64,000 nucleotides of DNA. Source: Polytrichum commune. Taxonomy: Eukaryota > Streptophyta > Polytrichopsida > Polytrichales > Polytrichaceae. The stretch covers positions 23,934,001-23,998,000 of the forward strand of contig OX485804.1 in the NCBI GenBank assembly GCA_950295325.1, in the 5' to 3' direction. Of the stretch, positions 55,701 through 64,000 are shown piece by piece. The notes under the pieces were generated by a model. That model was not told where the DNA came from. It worked only from the letters and a program-made list of their open reading frames with translations, and made no database searches. Numbering within the stretch: the stretch's first letter is position 1; every line of letters starts with the position of its first letter. The position numbers were made by a program, and so were the translations under genes.

Positions 55701-56700
55701 GCTCCTCGATCGTGGTGTGGCTCGGAGGGCTAGGGAGTGCTAAGAGCTCAGGGGGTGGCCTCGTAGCCAAAGGAACCGGGGCCGCTCGGTGGACTGCGTA
55801 TGCATCCGGTCGGGATGGCTCCAGCTGAGGAGGCTTACTCTGCTCGGGAGGAATGTAGGTTGTGGGTAGGAAGGCTGGCACAGGTGCAATAGTGCAATTC
55901 CACATCCGCTCATTTTGTTTGTCTACACCTTCGATCCTCCTAGCCTCGGCTTTAGCTTCTTCCAAATCCTGAGGGTTGGAGTTAAGAATTTCTCGGATTG
56001 TACCTTGTTTGTTGAACCCTTGTATGAAGTAGAATTTAATCGTGTCATTTGTGAGAAGGGTTCCTACATAACGAGTTACCACCGTCTCGAACCGTCGGAT
56101 GTATGATGTAATACCCTCGGATGGGCCTTGCCGCATGTTCGTTAACGCCACGAGTGCGCTTTGTTGGCCCATTTCCGGTCTAAATTGTCTAAGGAATGCC
56201 GTCTGCAATGCTCGCCAGTCCCTAAATGTCCCCTCATCGTGGGATCGGTACCACTCATACGCTATACCCTCTAGCGTAGTAGAAAACCAAACGAGTTTGT
56301 ACGTGTCTTCGGCTATCACGTTGGCCAACATTACCTCAATATATCGTTCAATGTGGGTTGAAGGATCCTCATGCGGGAGGCCACCGAACTTCGGAAAATA
56401 ACTCGGCATCGCCCTTGGCGCTAATGCTTGTGGCATTACAATGGGAGGCCCTCTAGGAGCCATCATTGCATCCAAAGGATTCGCCATGAGTTGGGGTCGT
56501 GCCACCCTAACCGGACTTTGTGGGGTGGGGGATTTCTCCCTCTCGCGCTCGGACTCTGGACCTAGACCTTGATATTTATTTTCCTTAGTCTTTCCGGGTT
56601 TTGGTGGTTCGTTCTTCGACCTCTTACCTGGTGTTGCCTCCGATGCAAATGCGGTTGTTGTTGTTGGGGTGTCGTACGATCGTCCCCTAGTACTAACCAT
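52795..56700 (-). CDS. Gypsy Gag-Pro polyprotein fused to integrase tail, RT deleted
   Basis: One uninterrupted frame of 1301 codons from ATG at 56700 (MVSTRGRSYDTP). In order: Retrotrans_gag domain (PSYFPKFGGLPHEDPSTHIE, FLRQFRPEMGQQSALVAL); CCHC knuckle CRNCNKPGHSNQFC and a second Cys-rich set (CPTCGKVH, CNHCGGNHPVDNC); a long Gln/Asn/Gly-rich stretch; aspartic protease (HTLVDGGSGINIMPL, LLGRDWLRRAN). After a linker it passes directly into the end of integrase (TPFALVYGIEAVLPIELEIP, LQPGTSVMLQDARKLEFPGK). RT, RNase H, the zinc-binding domain and the catalytic core of integrase are absent, yet the frame is intact. A typical gypsy polyprotein would have several hundred more residues between these points. 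The element could make particles and mature them but could not copy or insert itself without help. The frame also extends upstream to 56835 without an ATG at that end. Confidence 0.88.
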   Translation of the reverse strand: MVSTRGRSYDTPTTTTAFASEATPGKRSKNEPPKPGKTKENKYQGLGPESEREREKSPTPQSPVRVARPQLMANPLDAMMAPRGPPIVMPQALAPRAMPSYFPKFGGLPHEDPSTHIERYIEVMLANVIAEDTYKLVWFSTTLEGIAYEWYRSHDEGTFRDWRALQTAFLRQFRPEMGQQSALVALTNMRQGPSEGITSYIRRFETVVTRYVGTLLTNDTIKFYFIQGFNKQGTIREILNSNPQDLEEAKAEARRIEGVDKQNERMWNCTIAPVPAFLPTTYIPPEQSKPPQLEPSRPDAYAVHRAAPVPLATRPPPELLALPSPPSHTTIEELELRVKKANDELRSDVMQSLKTLTEQLTMAITSRPLAQPVPPASEAGNYGTNIWCRNCNKPGHSNQFCTEPRFTGNLVAPPPRPQQGHSQTQARNNGKGVCPTCGKVHILGPGKCWIETGVVCNHCGGNHPVDNCRRILAERPSHYSQLNQQLPAFFYDRNQQNQGGMSVNYHQGNPQSNGQQNYGPPNHQNQGNRGNNYQGPQNLYPQNPPAGGRQADSNLVGMVSQQYVPQMGWNQPNRFNNGPQVAQQGNTFNNSPNEGNPFYGYQMNQGQAYGLNGQYTDNPPQHLMGSGQDTNQQWAQNMNGPPTSQGPLNLGHAQTQDARFIDNNRASTSCSAPFLPIPNDSHSNFISHELADSSLRAILVPPKKLKQKIDVAVVTRAQKRAQTVMGEGSEKSNESEKSPKFAELPEFLQNAALKAKVPTTSLGPNPDDEPVEEPFLEEEEDLFRFVDRRDAWGNGLPANFPPKPRPSRAFNPAEDYDLWSDLCSLRANISLAQLIQVAPALGKEFKEGATQVRKAKIPTMAVEVRRTPLGDEGPIEVEVEIMDKIIPHTLVDGGSGINIMPLSTLEKLGLELTGPSPFVINVADQRQVTPLGQVKDCLMKVGGEVYTITFQVLRLPVTSKSYPILLGRDWLRRANATTEWSTGTSQITFGPPHNRTTTRIALRKPSTEFTESDLPKSKPEPNIVSVDLANQTLGTKTHLGPVKDMGPGLYGWEDTGEFTAWMELNPEEIPNHTQVYAITATEDTSRGHTGFALIADVLPLESIYSFEIDGTQPIGLEDVVLEEDIIPSLHFKNTSTGIQVGHDFASYPSVPNDWYKGPTNQTPFALVYGIEAVLPIELEIPSLRIAVDSRLTVAESLSDRLLMLESLSERRRASVQHLEAMKRRRKAVFNKRHKVRTLQPGTSVMLQDARKLEFPGKSHALWLGPFWVTNVYDNNSVQLATLDGTYFPTRTNGGRCKLYNV

Positions 56701-56818
56701 AGCACATGTGGCCCATGACGTATGACTAACTTCTATTGGACTAAACTCTTCTTCTCTTAGTCTAAACGTATAAGTACTCAAAGAAATATTATCCGAGTAT
56801 GGCAGGGGCATCCACCCT

Positions 56819-56838
56819 CCCGGCGGACGCACCAATTA
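56819..56838 (-). other. Primer-binding-site-like sequence of the gypsy element
   Basis: Directly after the LTR end (CCACA) the minus strand reads TAATTGGTGCGTCCGCCGGG. TGG begins four bases from the LTR, as expected for a tRNA 3' end complement; the tRNA cannot be named with confidence. Confidence 0.5.
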
Positions 56839-59678
56839 TGTGGTACTTTTGGGCCACCCCCTTTCGAGGGAGCCTAAAAGTATCACACAAGCCCTTCGGT
56901 GAAGGTGGCCTGCATTTGCAGGCGCCCAAGCCGAACCCGGATGATAGGTGTATAACGTGAGTAGTTAGATTTTTAAGGGAGATTAAATATGCGTCGTAGT
57001 ACCTCCGGAGGTTAGGCCTTAGTTTTTTACTAGTGTGGCTTTAAACTCCACTAACCAATTTCATATCTAGTTCTAACCTTAACCTACAACCTATTCTACG
57101 CGCAGACGCACCAGCCTTGAAACCAAGGCAATCCTAATTTGTGAATTGGGATGGTTCTGATATACCCAACCGGGTGTGACTCATACCACCCTAACTCAAC
57201 GAACGGAATAACGACAATTTGATGGACCATTCAATTCTTCCTATTTCTTTATTTAGTTCTATTTAGTTTTCTAAGCGGGGGAACTTGGCCTAAGTCCCAC
57301 CCTTCACACAAATTCCTTCTTAATTACTTACTTTTGTTTGCACGTCCTAACTTACTACATTAACATATTAGGCATCACCCCTTACCTCGGGTCTCTTGCC
57401 AACAAGGGTTTACGATTTATTTTGTATGTTTTGATTGTTAAATGTGTTTACACTGGATAGACCACGAAATGCAACTAAATGGGACCAGGGTGACGGGCGA
57501 CCTGTAGGTTCAACCTGTTGCGCAATCTTCATAAATTGGGGCCATTACTCCCAATCTATGGGGCCAACAACATAATAGTGGATTCGCGGGTCATTAACCC
57601 CACCTTTCCACCAACAACATTCAGAGTGGTCGTGTCGGTGATTAATCCGACTTACCACACACGAAACTTGCTAATAAATGAAGCTACTACCACAAAACAT
57701 ACCAAGGGCCCCGAAAACAATGGAATTGGGTACTCCCTTGGCGGTCAAGTGGTCAAGCCACTTGACCTTACGAGATAGGTGAGTGGGTTTAGAGATGCGT
57801 ACCTTAGCCGTGCTCCCTCCAATCCTAAATGGAAGGCTTAAGGTTAGTTAATTTACCTCAATTTTCCTCGGTTGATTTGGGCTTGATGTAGGCCGAGCCG
57901 CTACCTCCTTCCTTGCTCCACTTTCCGAGCGTCGACCTTGCCTCCTTCTTTGTAACTAGTTTGGTAGTAAGCGTACCTTAGTTAACAATTAAAATATAAA
58001 GTGTTATTCTGCCCTGTAATTTAATCCTAAGCATAATATTTATACTTAGTGCACCAAATTATCTTTCCAATGATCTAAAAATCACTCTAATCGGATAAGA
58101 AATGCAAAAGTTATGAGGGTTGGAAGTGTGAGGTCGATTCAACCGACCCTTCCAACCCACCTATCTACCTTCTAACTTCAAAAATTCATAGCACATTCCT
58201 TACTACTTGGATCTAGGCTTTCCTTATACCATTGGAAAGCTATGAACAAGCTCTAACTAGAAAAATTATGACATCAGCAGGTTAAGCTAATAGAAATTCA
58301 GCGGACTCCTTGTAACACAGCAGTCAATCAAGAAGGCTTAAACTATGTATCTCGCCTTCAACAATTCATATCTAATTCAAATCTTAGTCAAATCAAACGT
58401 TCTATATGACCCTGGAGAGATATTAAAAAGATGTATTTGATAAAAATATGTGATTAGAAAGGTAAGCCGAAGTGAACCCAGCAGGTCCTCTGTAATGCAG
58501 CAGTCAACCAAAAGTTCTCAAACTATGTGTCCCATCTTGCACAATTCATATCTAATTCAAATCATGCTCAAATCAAATGTTCTAAGCCATTTTGGAAAGC
58601 TACACAAAAGTTCTACTTGGGAAAAATATAATTTCTTGGAATTAAAATTCCTATTGGGCTCGCAGGTCTGATCCAGCAGCCGCTACCCACAAGACCACCC
58701 AGTTTTTCTACTCCATCTTTGAAAATCCATAACTAATTGTCATCTCAACCAAATCACAAATGGGAAACGGCTATGGATAGCTATATGAAATCTCTCTAAG
58801 AGAAAAAATGATAAGTATCTTGTTCTAGCTTTTGAACTAAGCCTTCAGGGCATTGGCAGATGAGGTCTATAATGCCTCTACTCAAAACTCTACCATCCAA
58901 CCTACCTCTACAAAAGAAGGAATAATTTTGTTGGTGTGTTAATAAACACACAACCTAACTAGGAGAGAGAGAGTAGAGGAGGTTCTCAAGCCTTTCTTTT
59001 AGACCATTGAGAATACATGCTAAAGGATTTTTTCCTAACTACATTGAAGCAGGGCTTCGCCCAAAAACTAGAGAAAGAGAGAGAGCTACAAGGTGGAAGG
59101 AGGGGTTTTTTAAACCCTCTCACAAAAGGGTTGGACCCCTCCTCCACCGGATCCATTTTTCAAACCCTTTCCCGAAATTTTGGCTCGGGGGTTTTCCCGG
59201 TTGAGGTTGCCACCCTCTCGCCGAGGTGGCTCCGACAAAAAACCTTTAGAAATCTTTCTAATTTTTCCGCCATCGAGTTGGCAAGGGGGCAAGTGGGCAA
59301 GTATCCCCCTTGCTCTCTTTCTTTTTTTCTTCAAAATTCTTCACGCCGATTTTATCTTCTTACGTAAAACACCTCCAATAGTCTTGTGTGCCTCACACTA
59401 ACTAATAAACTAACACTTGCTTAGCTAGCATCTACTAACATTTGCTTAATAACTAGCATCTACTAATATTTGCTTAGCTAGTTGTTTTTACTAGCTAGCA
59501 CATTTTTTCTACTTTGCTATCTTCTAGCACTACTTAGTTTCATTTTGACCTTCCTTCTTCTAGGCTAAATGCTAAATGAACTAATTTTCCCTAAATTCCC
59601 TATCAATTCTAACTTTTAATCCTAACATTCTAACTAAAAGTGATCCCGCAGAGTGGTGGACCACTCAAAGGGTTCACA
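56839..59678 (-). mobile_element. LTR1, intact 5' LTR of the gypsy element
   Basis: 2840 bp, from TGTGGTACTTTTGGG (plus) to GGGTTCACA. It is the inverse of the solo LTR at 41280-44119, with equal length and near identity. All small ORFs here (57518-57778, 58450-58671, 59007-59367) are repeated in the other LTR1 copies and are not genes. It abuts the hairpin-rich repeat field at 59679. Confidence 0.92.
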
Positions 59679-60163
59679 TATGGCCACTGTGCCCACTGTG
59701 AAATCTTGGTTCCGAGAGGGTGCACCATTTCAGATATATATCAAACCCAAAATCTACACCTCAAATCTGAAACCTCTCAAATTGGCCACCTAGCCCACCC
59801 TAATATGGCCCCTAAAAATTTATGAAATTTGGAAAAACTTCAAATCCTAGTATACACCTGATTTCAGAATCATCTAATATGGTCCCGAACACTTTTAAAC
59901 AAAAAAATCCGAATCCACACCTGATTTCAAAATCCCGTAATAAGGCCCCTAAAAATTTATGAAATTTGAAAAACATTTATGAACTTCAAAGCCTAGTCTA
60001 TACCTTATTTCAGAAAATTAAAATATGGCCCCGAACACTTGTAAACTACAAAGCCAACACCACCTAATTTCAGAAAATTTTAATATGGCCCCGAACACTA
60101 TAAAACCAGAAACATCACTCTAAACTTGATTTCAGAAACTTCAAAATCTAGCCACCGTGCCGA

Positions 60164-60183
60164 CCCTCTCGGAACCGAGAGGG
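60164..60183. repeat. GC-rich 20-bp hairpin
   Basis: CCCTCTCGGAACCGAGAGGG: nine-base arms with only AA between. It is preceded by 'ccaccgtgccga' and followed by 'tgcca'. Confidence 0.9.
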
Positions 60184-60374
60184 TGCCACACTCAAACATA
60201 TTGAAATTCATAACTACAATAAATGTTTAAATCCTCAAATATGGCCCCACATATATAACCAAATACCGATCCTACACCTCATTTCAGACAATCAAATATG
60301 TTCAAAATACTTTCAATTCAGAAACTCGAGCCCACACATGATTTCAGATTTATCATAATTGGCCACCTAGCCCA

Positions 60375-60394
60375 CCCTCTCGGTTCCGAGAGGG
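60375..60394. repeat. GC-rich 20-bp hairpin
   Basis: CCCTCTCGGTTCCGAGAGGG: the same hairpin with TT at the centre, equal to the other strand of the AA form. It is preceded by 'ggccacctagccca' and followed by 'tgcccatttca'. Confidence 0.9.
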
Positions 60395-60934
60395 TGCCCA
60401 TTTCACACTAATATACATATTGAAACTCAAATATACACTACATTTTGGAATCTCCAAATATGGCCCTCCCACGTATAACCAAATACCGACCCTACATCCG
60501 AACCAAAAACCAGACTCTACACTTGATTTCAGAAAATGTCCAATATGGCCCCGAACACTTGTAATAAGGCCCCTAACAATTTATGAAATTTGAAAAAACT
60601 TTATGAACTTCAAAGCCTAGTGTACACCTGATTTCATAATCATCTAATATGGCCCCGAACACTTGTAAACTAATAATCCGAATCTACACCTGATTTCAGA
60701 ATCCCGTAATAAGGCCCTGAAAATTTATGAAATTTGAAAAACATTTATGAACTTCAAAGCCTAGTCTATACCTAATTTCAGAAAATTAAAATATGGCCCC
60801 GACCACTTGTAAACTACAAAGCCGACAGTACACCTGATTTCAAATTTTTTTAATATGGCACCGAACAATGTAAAACCAGAAACATCACTCTAAACTTGAT
60901 TTCAGAAACTTCAAAGTTTGGCCACAGTGCCCAA

Positions 60935-60952
60935 CCTCTCGGTTCCGAGAGG
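60935..60952. repeat. GC-rich hairpin, slightly shortened
   Basis: CCTCTCGGTTCCGAGAGG after 'ggccacagtgccca', followed directly by 'aaactcaa'; the usual 'gtgcc' is missing. Confidence 0.85.
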
Positions 60953-61429
60953 AAACTCAATACTACACTAGATTATAGAATCTTCAAATATTGCCCCCCC
61001 ACGTATAACCAAACACCGACCGTACACCCGAAACAGAAACCAGACTCTACACTTGATTTCAGAAAAAATCAAATATGGCCCCGAACACTTGTAAACTAGA
61101 AAGCCGACACTACACCTAATTTCAGAAAACTTCAAATATGGCCCCTGGAAATTCATGTACTTGAAAGTCGAATGCACACGTGATTTTAGAATCCTCTAGT
61201 ATGGCCCCTGGAAATTTATGAACTTGAAAAACACCTATAAACTTGAAAGCCAAATCTACACCTGATTTCAGAATCCTCTAATATGGCCCCGATAAATTGT
61301 AAACTAAGAAGACAACACTACACCTGAATTAAGAATTACAAATATGGTCCAAATATTATAGTTTTTGGAGTTGCTTACCACTCCAGAGGGGACCACAGGG
61401 GATTGAAGGTCCAAATCATTCATCCCAAA

Positions 61430-63109
61430 TCAATCTTCAGCGATGTAGAAATCGTAAGTGTGTGCCCAATTAAAAACAGTTCTGGAAACAGAGGCACTAG
61501 CACAATGGGCAAGCACAAGGACACCATGATCATAGAGGTTAGATTTCGCAAATGCAAAAAAACACTCATAATATGATTCATGGAGTTTGTTCCAAGCAGG
61601 AACATCAGTGGAGATGTTGGGCACCGGCAAATTCTCGGGAACGTCTGCGAAGAGCAAATCGAGGCCCTTGTGAGTTGTAGTCAAGGTGTTCACACGGGAA
61701 CGATCTGTCCCAACCTGCAATTAAAATCTCATGAGAGAACAAGACGAAAGAAAATAAGAAGCAAATCAAAAGAGAAGTTTGAAAAATGACGAAAGGAAAG
61801 ATACAAACCTTGGCAATGAACTCCTGGATGCGGGTATATGCTGGGAGGGGACCTCCTGCAACCTCAGAATCCAGCATGAGTTGCACCATGTCCACATTTT
61901 TTATGAGGGCAAGAGTGTTAGGGGAACCCGAAGAGGTGGCACTCGTATCCAAAAGAGAGAAGAGAAGTGCCACTGTGAGAAGGAGTAGCAACAGTTTGTG
62001 GACGAAAGGCTGAGGGAGTGCCAGAGGGGGCAGCTGATGGAACAACAGAAGGAGTCCTAGATGGACTCCGTATGAAGGTGGATGGCTGAATGGGGGTCTT
62101 TAAAGCAGACCGAGTGACAAGTTGTGAAGTTGCTTGAGTGGCGGTATTCTTTGGTCTGCCCTTTCTTTTTGGTGCCTTGGGCGGAGGAGGAGGAATCTCA
62201 ACGATGTCGGGCTCCTCAAAGGGGATAATGCTCAGTTCGGGAGCAGTACTCACAATGCTGGCAAAAAGACTATTCTCTTCCGCAGGCACAAATCCTCCAG
62301 AACAATCCAAGTACCATCCCCCAGCCTGCAAGTGAGACTCCGGAAACTTTGCAACTTGAATGGCCGTATACACACAAAGAATGGAGTTGACATCCACCCA
62401 ATCTACAAGGAAAGTTGGCAAGCAGGAAGAAGGCAGGGCTTTCTTCACAACGAGCTCACGGTGAATGAACCTGGAAAATAAAGAAAATCAGAAACTAAAA
62501 AGGTGGCGGAAAGGAAATGAAATGAAAACAAAACGGACTAAATGAAAACTCAAAATATTACCGATAAGCGACGCGTTTGATTGATATGGGGCCTTCATCA
62601 AATTCCATGAGATCAAGGCCTTTGACAAATTTGAGGTCTCCCTTGTTGTCAAAATAAACCAGAAATGCCTTGTCCCACAAAATCAGCCTCCAATGTTCAA
62701 CATAATTCGCCGGTTGCAAAATATCCTCCGTGGAACCCCAGTCGATTTCAGCGGAACACTCATTCTCAAATGAAGCAATTTCAGCCTCAACCCCCTTCTC
62801 CAACTATAACAAGAAAGAAAAATGGTTAGAAATGTAAAGTAGAGAAATGAACAAATAGATGGAAAAAAGTTGTAGATGCACCTGAGCCCAAAAAGAAGCT
62901 TTATTGAGCCAGTTTTCGAGGACTTTCTCCCGAAGAGGGAGAGACGAGGGAAATTTGTTCTTCTCTTTGACCTCGGGAGTGGAATTCCACCACCGAAGCC
63001 ACTTGGCCTTATAATGAGCATCCACATGTGTGGTGGCCACCTTCTGGAGTTTCTCTATTGTCATATCTGTGACGAGGAAGGTGGAAAAATGACGGTCAAT
63101 CTGCAACAT
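61430..63109 (-). CDS. Unrecognised multi-exon gene within the repeat field
   Basis: Exons on minus: about 63103-62882, 62803-62562, 62470 into about 61930, up to 61809, and 61714-61430. Borders have proper GT..AG sites (GTTATAG, TTTTCCAG and AATTGCAG acceptors) and phases agree at 62882/62803, 62562/62470 and 61809/61714. The first exon follows TATGTTGCAG, so further exons may lie upstream; an ATG at 63109 is the alternative start. The first exon contains KWLRWWNSTPEVKEKNKFP. The second has YVEHWRLILWDKAFLVYFDN. The third has PPPPPKAPKRKGRPKN, an AT-hook-like basic motif, then Ser/Pro/Thr-rich sequence. The last has LDLLFADVPENLPVPN and NLYDHGVLVLAHCASASV, faintly like an N6-adenine methyltransferase motif region. 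One frame change between 62045 and 61918 is unexplained, either an unseen splice or a frameshift. No family assigned; it may be part of an unknown transposon. Confidence 0.5.
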
Positions 63110-63129
63110 ATAAGAGTGATTTGTTAAGA

Positions 63130-64000
63130 AGAATTAAGTCAACCATGTTACCGACTTACACCTGATTTCAGAAATCTCCTAATCTAGCCCCGAACACTTA
63201 CATACAAATATGGCCCCCACACTTATAACCAAACACCGACCCTATACCCGATTTCAGAAACTCAAAACATGGCCCCAAAACAGACTCTACACTTGATTTC
63301 AGAAAATATCAAATATAGGCCCGAACACTGTAAAACTAGAAACACACTCGAAACCTGATTTCAAAAATTTCAAAATATGGCCACAGTGCCCCCCCTCTCG
63401 GAACCGAGAGGGTGCCCCCCTTGATACATATTGAAACTCAAAACTAGACTACATTCTAAGATCATCAAATATGGCCTCACATTTATAACCAAACACCGTC
63501 CCAACACTTCATTTCAGAAACTCAAAACATGGCCCAGACAACATGAAAACGAGAAACCCGACCCTACACTTCATTTCAGAAAATCAAATATGTACAAATT
63601 ACTTTCAATTCAGAAACTCGAGCCCACACATGATTTCAGATTTGTCAAAAACGGCCACCTAGCCCACCCTCTCGGAACCAAGAGGGTGCCCATTTCAGAT
63701 ATATATCAAACCCAAATCTAGACCTGAAATCTGAAATCTCACATAATGGCCATGTAGCCCACCCTCTCGGTTCTGAGAGGGTGCCCCATTTCACAGTAAT
63801 GTCAAACTCGAAACCACACTTAATCACCTACACCCGATTTGAGAAACTCAAAATTAGGGCCCCGAATATTTATAAACTGAAATTAGACTCTAGAGTTGAT
63901 TCAAGAAAATGTCAAATATGGCCCCGAACACTGTAAAAACAGAAACACCACTCAAAACTTGATTTCAGAAACTTCAAAATCTGGCCACCGTGCCCACCCT
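63130..64000. repeat. Degenerate repeat field with GC-rich hairpins, right part
   Basis: The same units as 59679-61400 ('ccgaacact', 'cacctgatttcagaaa', 'aaccaaacaccgac'). Hairpins lie at 63393-63412, 63667-63686 (one mismatch) and 63762-63781 (one mismatch). The window ends inside another 'ccgtgcccaccct' lead, so the field continues. Confidence 0.8.
63393..63412. repeat. GC-rich 20-bp hairpin
   Basis: CCCTCTCGGAACCGAGAGGG after 'ggccacagtgcccc', followed by 'tgcccccc'. Identical to the copy at 60164. Confidence 0.9.

Larger units (their letters stand above)
59679..61400. repeat. Degenerate repeat field with GC-rich hairpins, left part
   Basis: Loose units of about 50-70 bp share 'atatggccccgaacacttgtaa', 'acacctgatttcagaa' and 'gaaatttgaaaaac' in shuffled order. 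GC-rich hairpins lie at 60164-60183, 60375-60394 and 60935-60952, and a half copy near 59707. No coding potential. The same units resume after the gene at 63130. Confidence 0.8.

Noticed and set aside
61430-61720. Assignment of the last exon to an N6-adenine methyltransferase
   Set aside because: Only a weak FADVPEN / GVLVLAH resemblance exists. The DPPW-type catalytic motif is not intact, so no enzymatic call is made.
1-64000. CRISPR array, operon or prokaryotic origin
   Set aside because: No regularly spaced repeats with unique spacers, and spliced genes plus plant retroelements establish a plant nuclear context.
1-64000. tRNA or rRNA genes
   Set aside because: I looked for cloverleaf box A/B motifs and conserved rRNA blocks by eye and saw none. 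A tRNAscan run would be decisive.

Overview
This is a transposon-dense stretch of a land-plant nuclear genome. The evidence is spliced genes with GT..AG introns, Ty1/copia and Ty3/gypsy elements with plant-type polyproteins, CACTA, hAT and piggyBac-like relics, MITEs, and long AT-rich tracts with no ORFs. Nothing in it is bacterial or viral. The species cannot be read from the sequence; a large-genome plant such as a fern, lycophyte or gymnosperm would fit.

Layout. 1-22 kb: mostly anonymous AT-rich DNA, with two copies of an LTR-like family called TGTGAG here (2996-4448 and 9320-10978), a fold-back derivative (6547-7312), an unrecognised spliced gene (7801-9070, minus) and small non-autonomous DNA elements (16423-16971, 20734-21240, paired hairpins at 17163-17419). 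22-32.4 kb: a CACTA element carrying a plant Transposase_24-type gene. One exon of that gene is cut twice within about 30 bp, by a hAT element (22102-23208, 8-bp duplication) and by a full Ty1/copia element (23245-28376, 5-bp duplication). A third TGTGAG copy (30502-32103) lies in the CACTA subterminal region. 34-35.5 kb: a decayed piggyBac-like transposase. 36-38.3 kb: the 3' end of a second LTR retrotransposon (LTR2). 39.3-40.3 kb: the best host gene, a two-exon short-chain dehydrogenase/reductase. 41.3-44.1 kb: a solo LTR (LTR1). 45.1-46.3 kb: a LINE relic. 46.3-59.7 kb: a nest made of inverted LTR2 sequence, a truncated LTR1 holding a fourth TGTGAG copy, a gypsy polyprotein without RT, RNase H or integrase core, and an intact LTR1. 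59.7-64 kb: a degenerate repeat field studded with 20-bp GC-rich hairpins, enclosing an unrecognised multi-exon gene.

Most unusual signal: all four full TGTGAG copies carry the same small ORF near one end, with the core [RK][AG]CVAKA[AE]GWTLE. Synonymous changes dominate between copies. A small hairpin precedes the ORF and a compensating hairpin follows it. A tandem array also lies before the ORF in every copy, but the array sequence differs from copy to copy. I know of no described family with this arrangement.

The mobile elements do not act together; the window is a record of successive insertions. Insertion order can be read at several points from target duplications and from an empty-site comparison.
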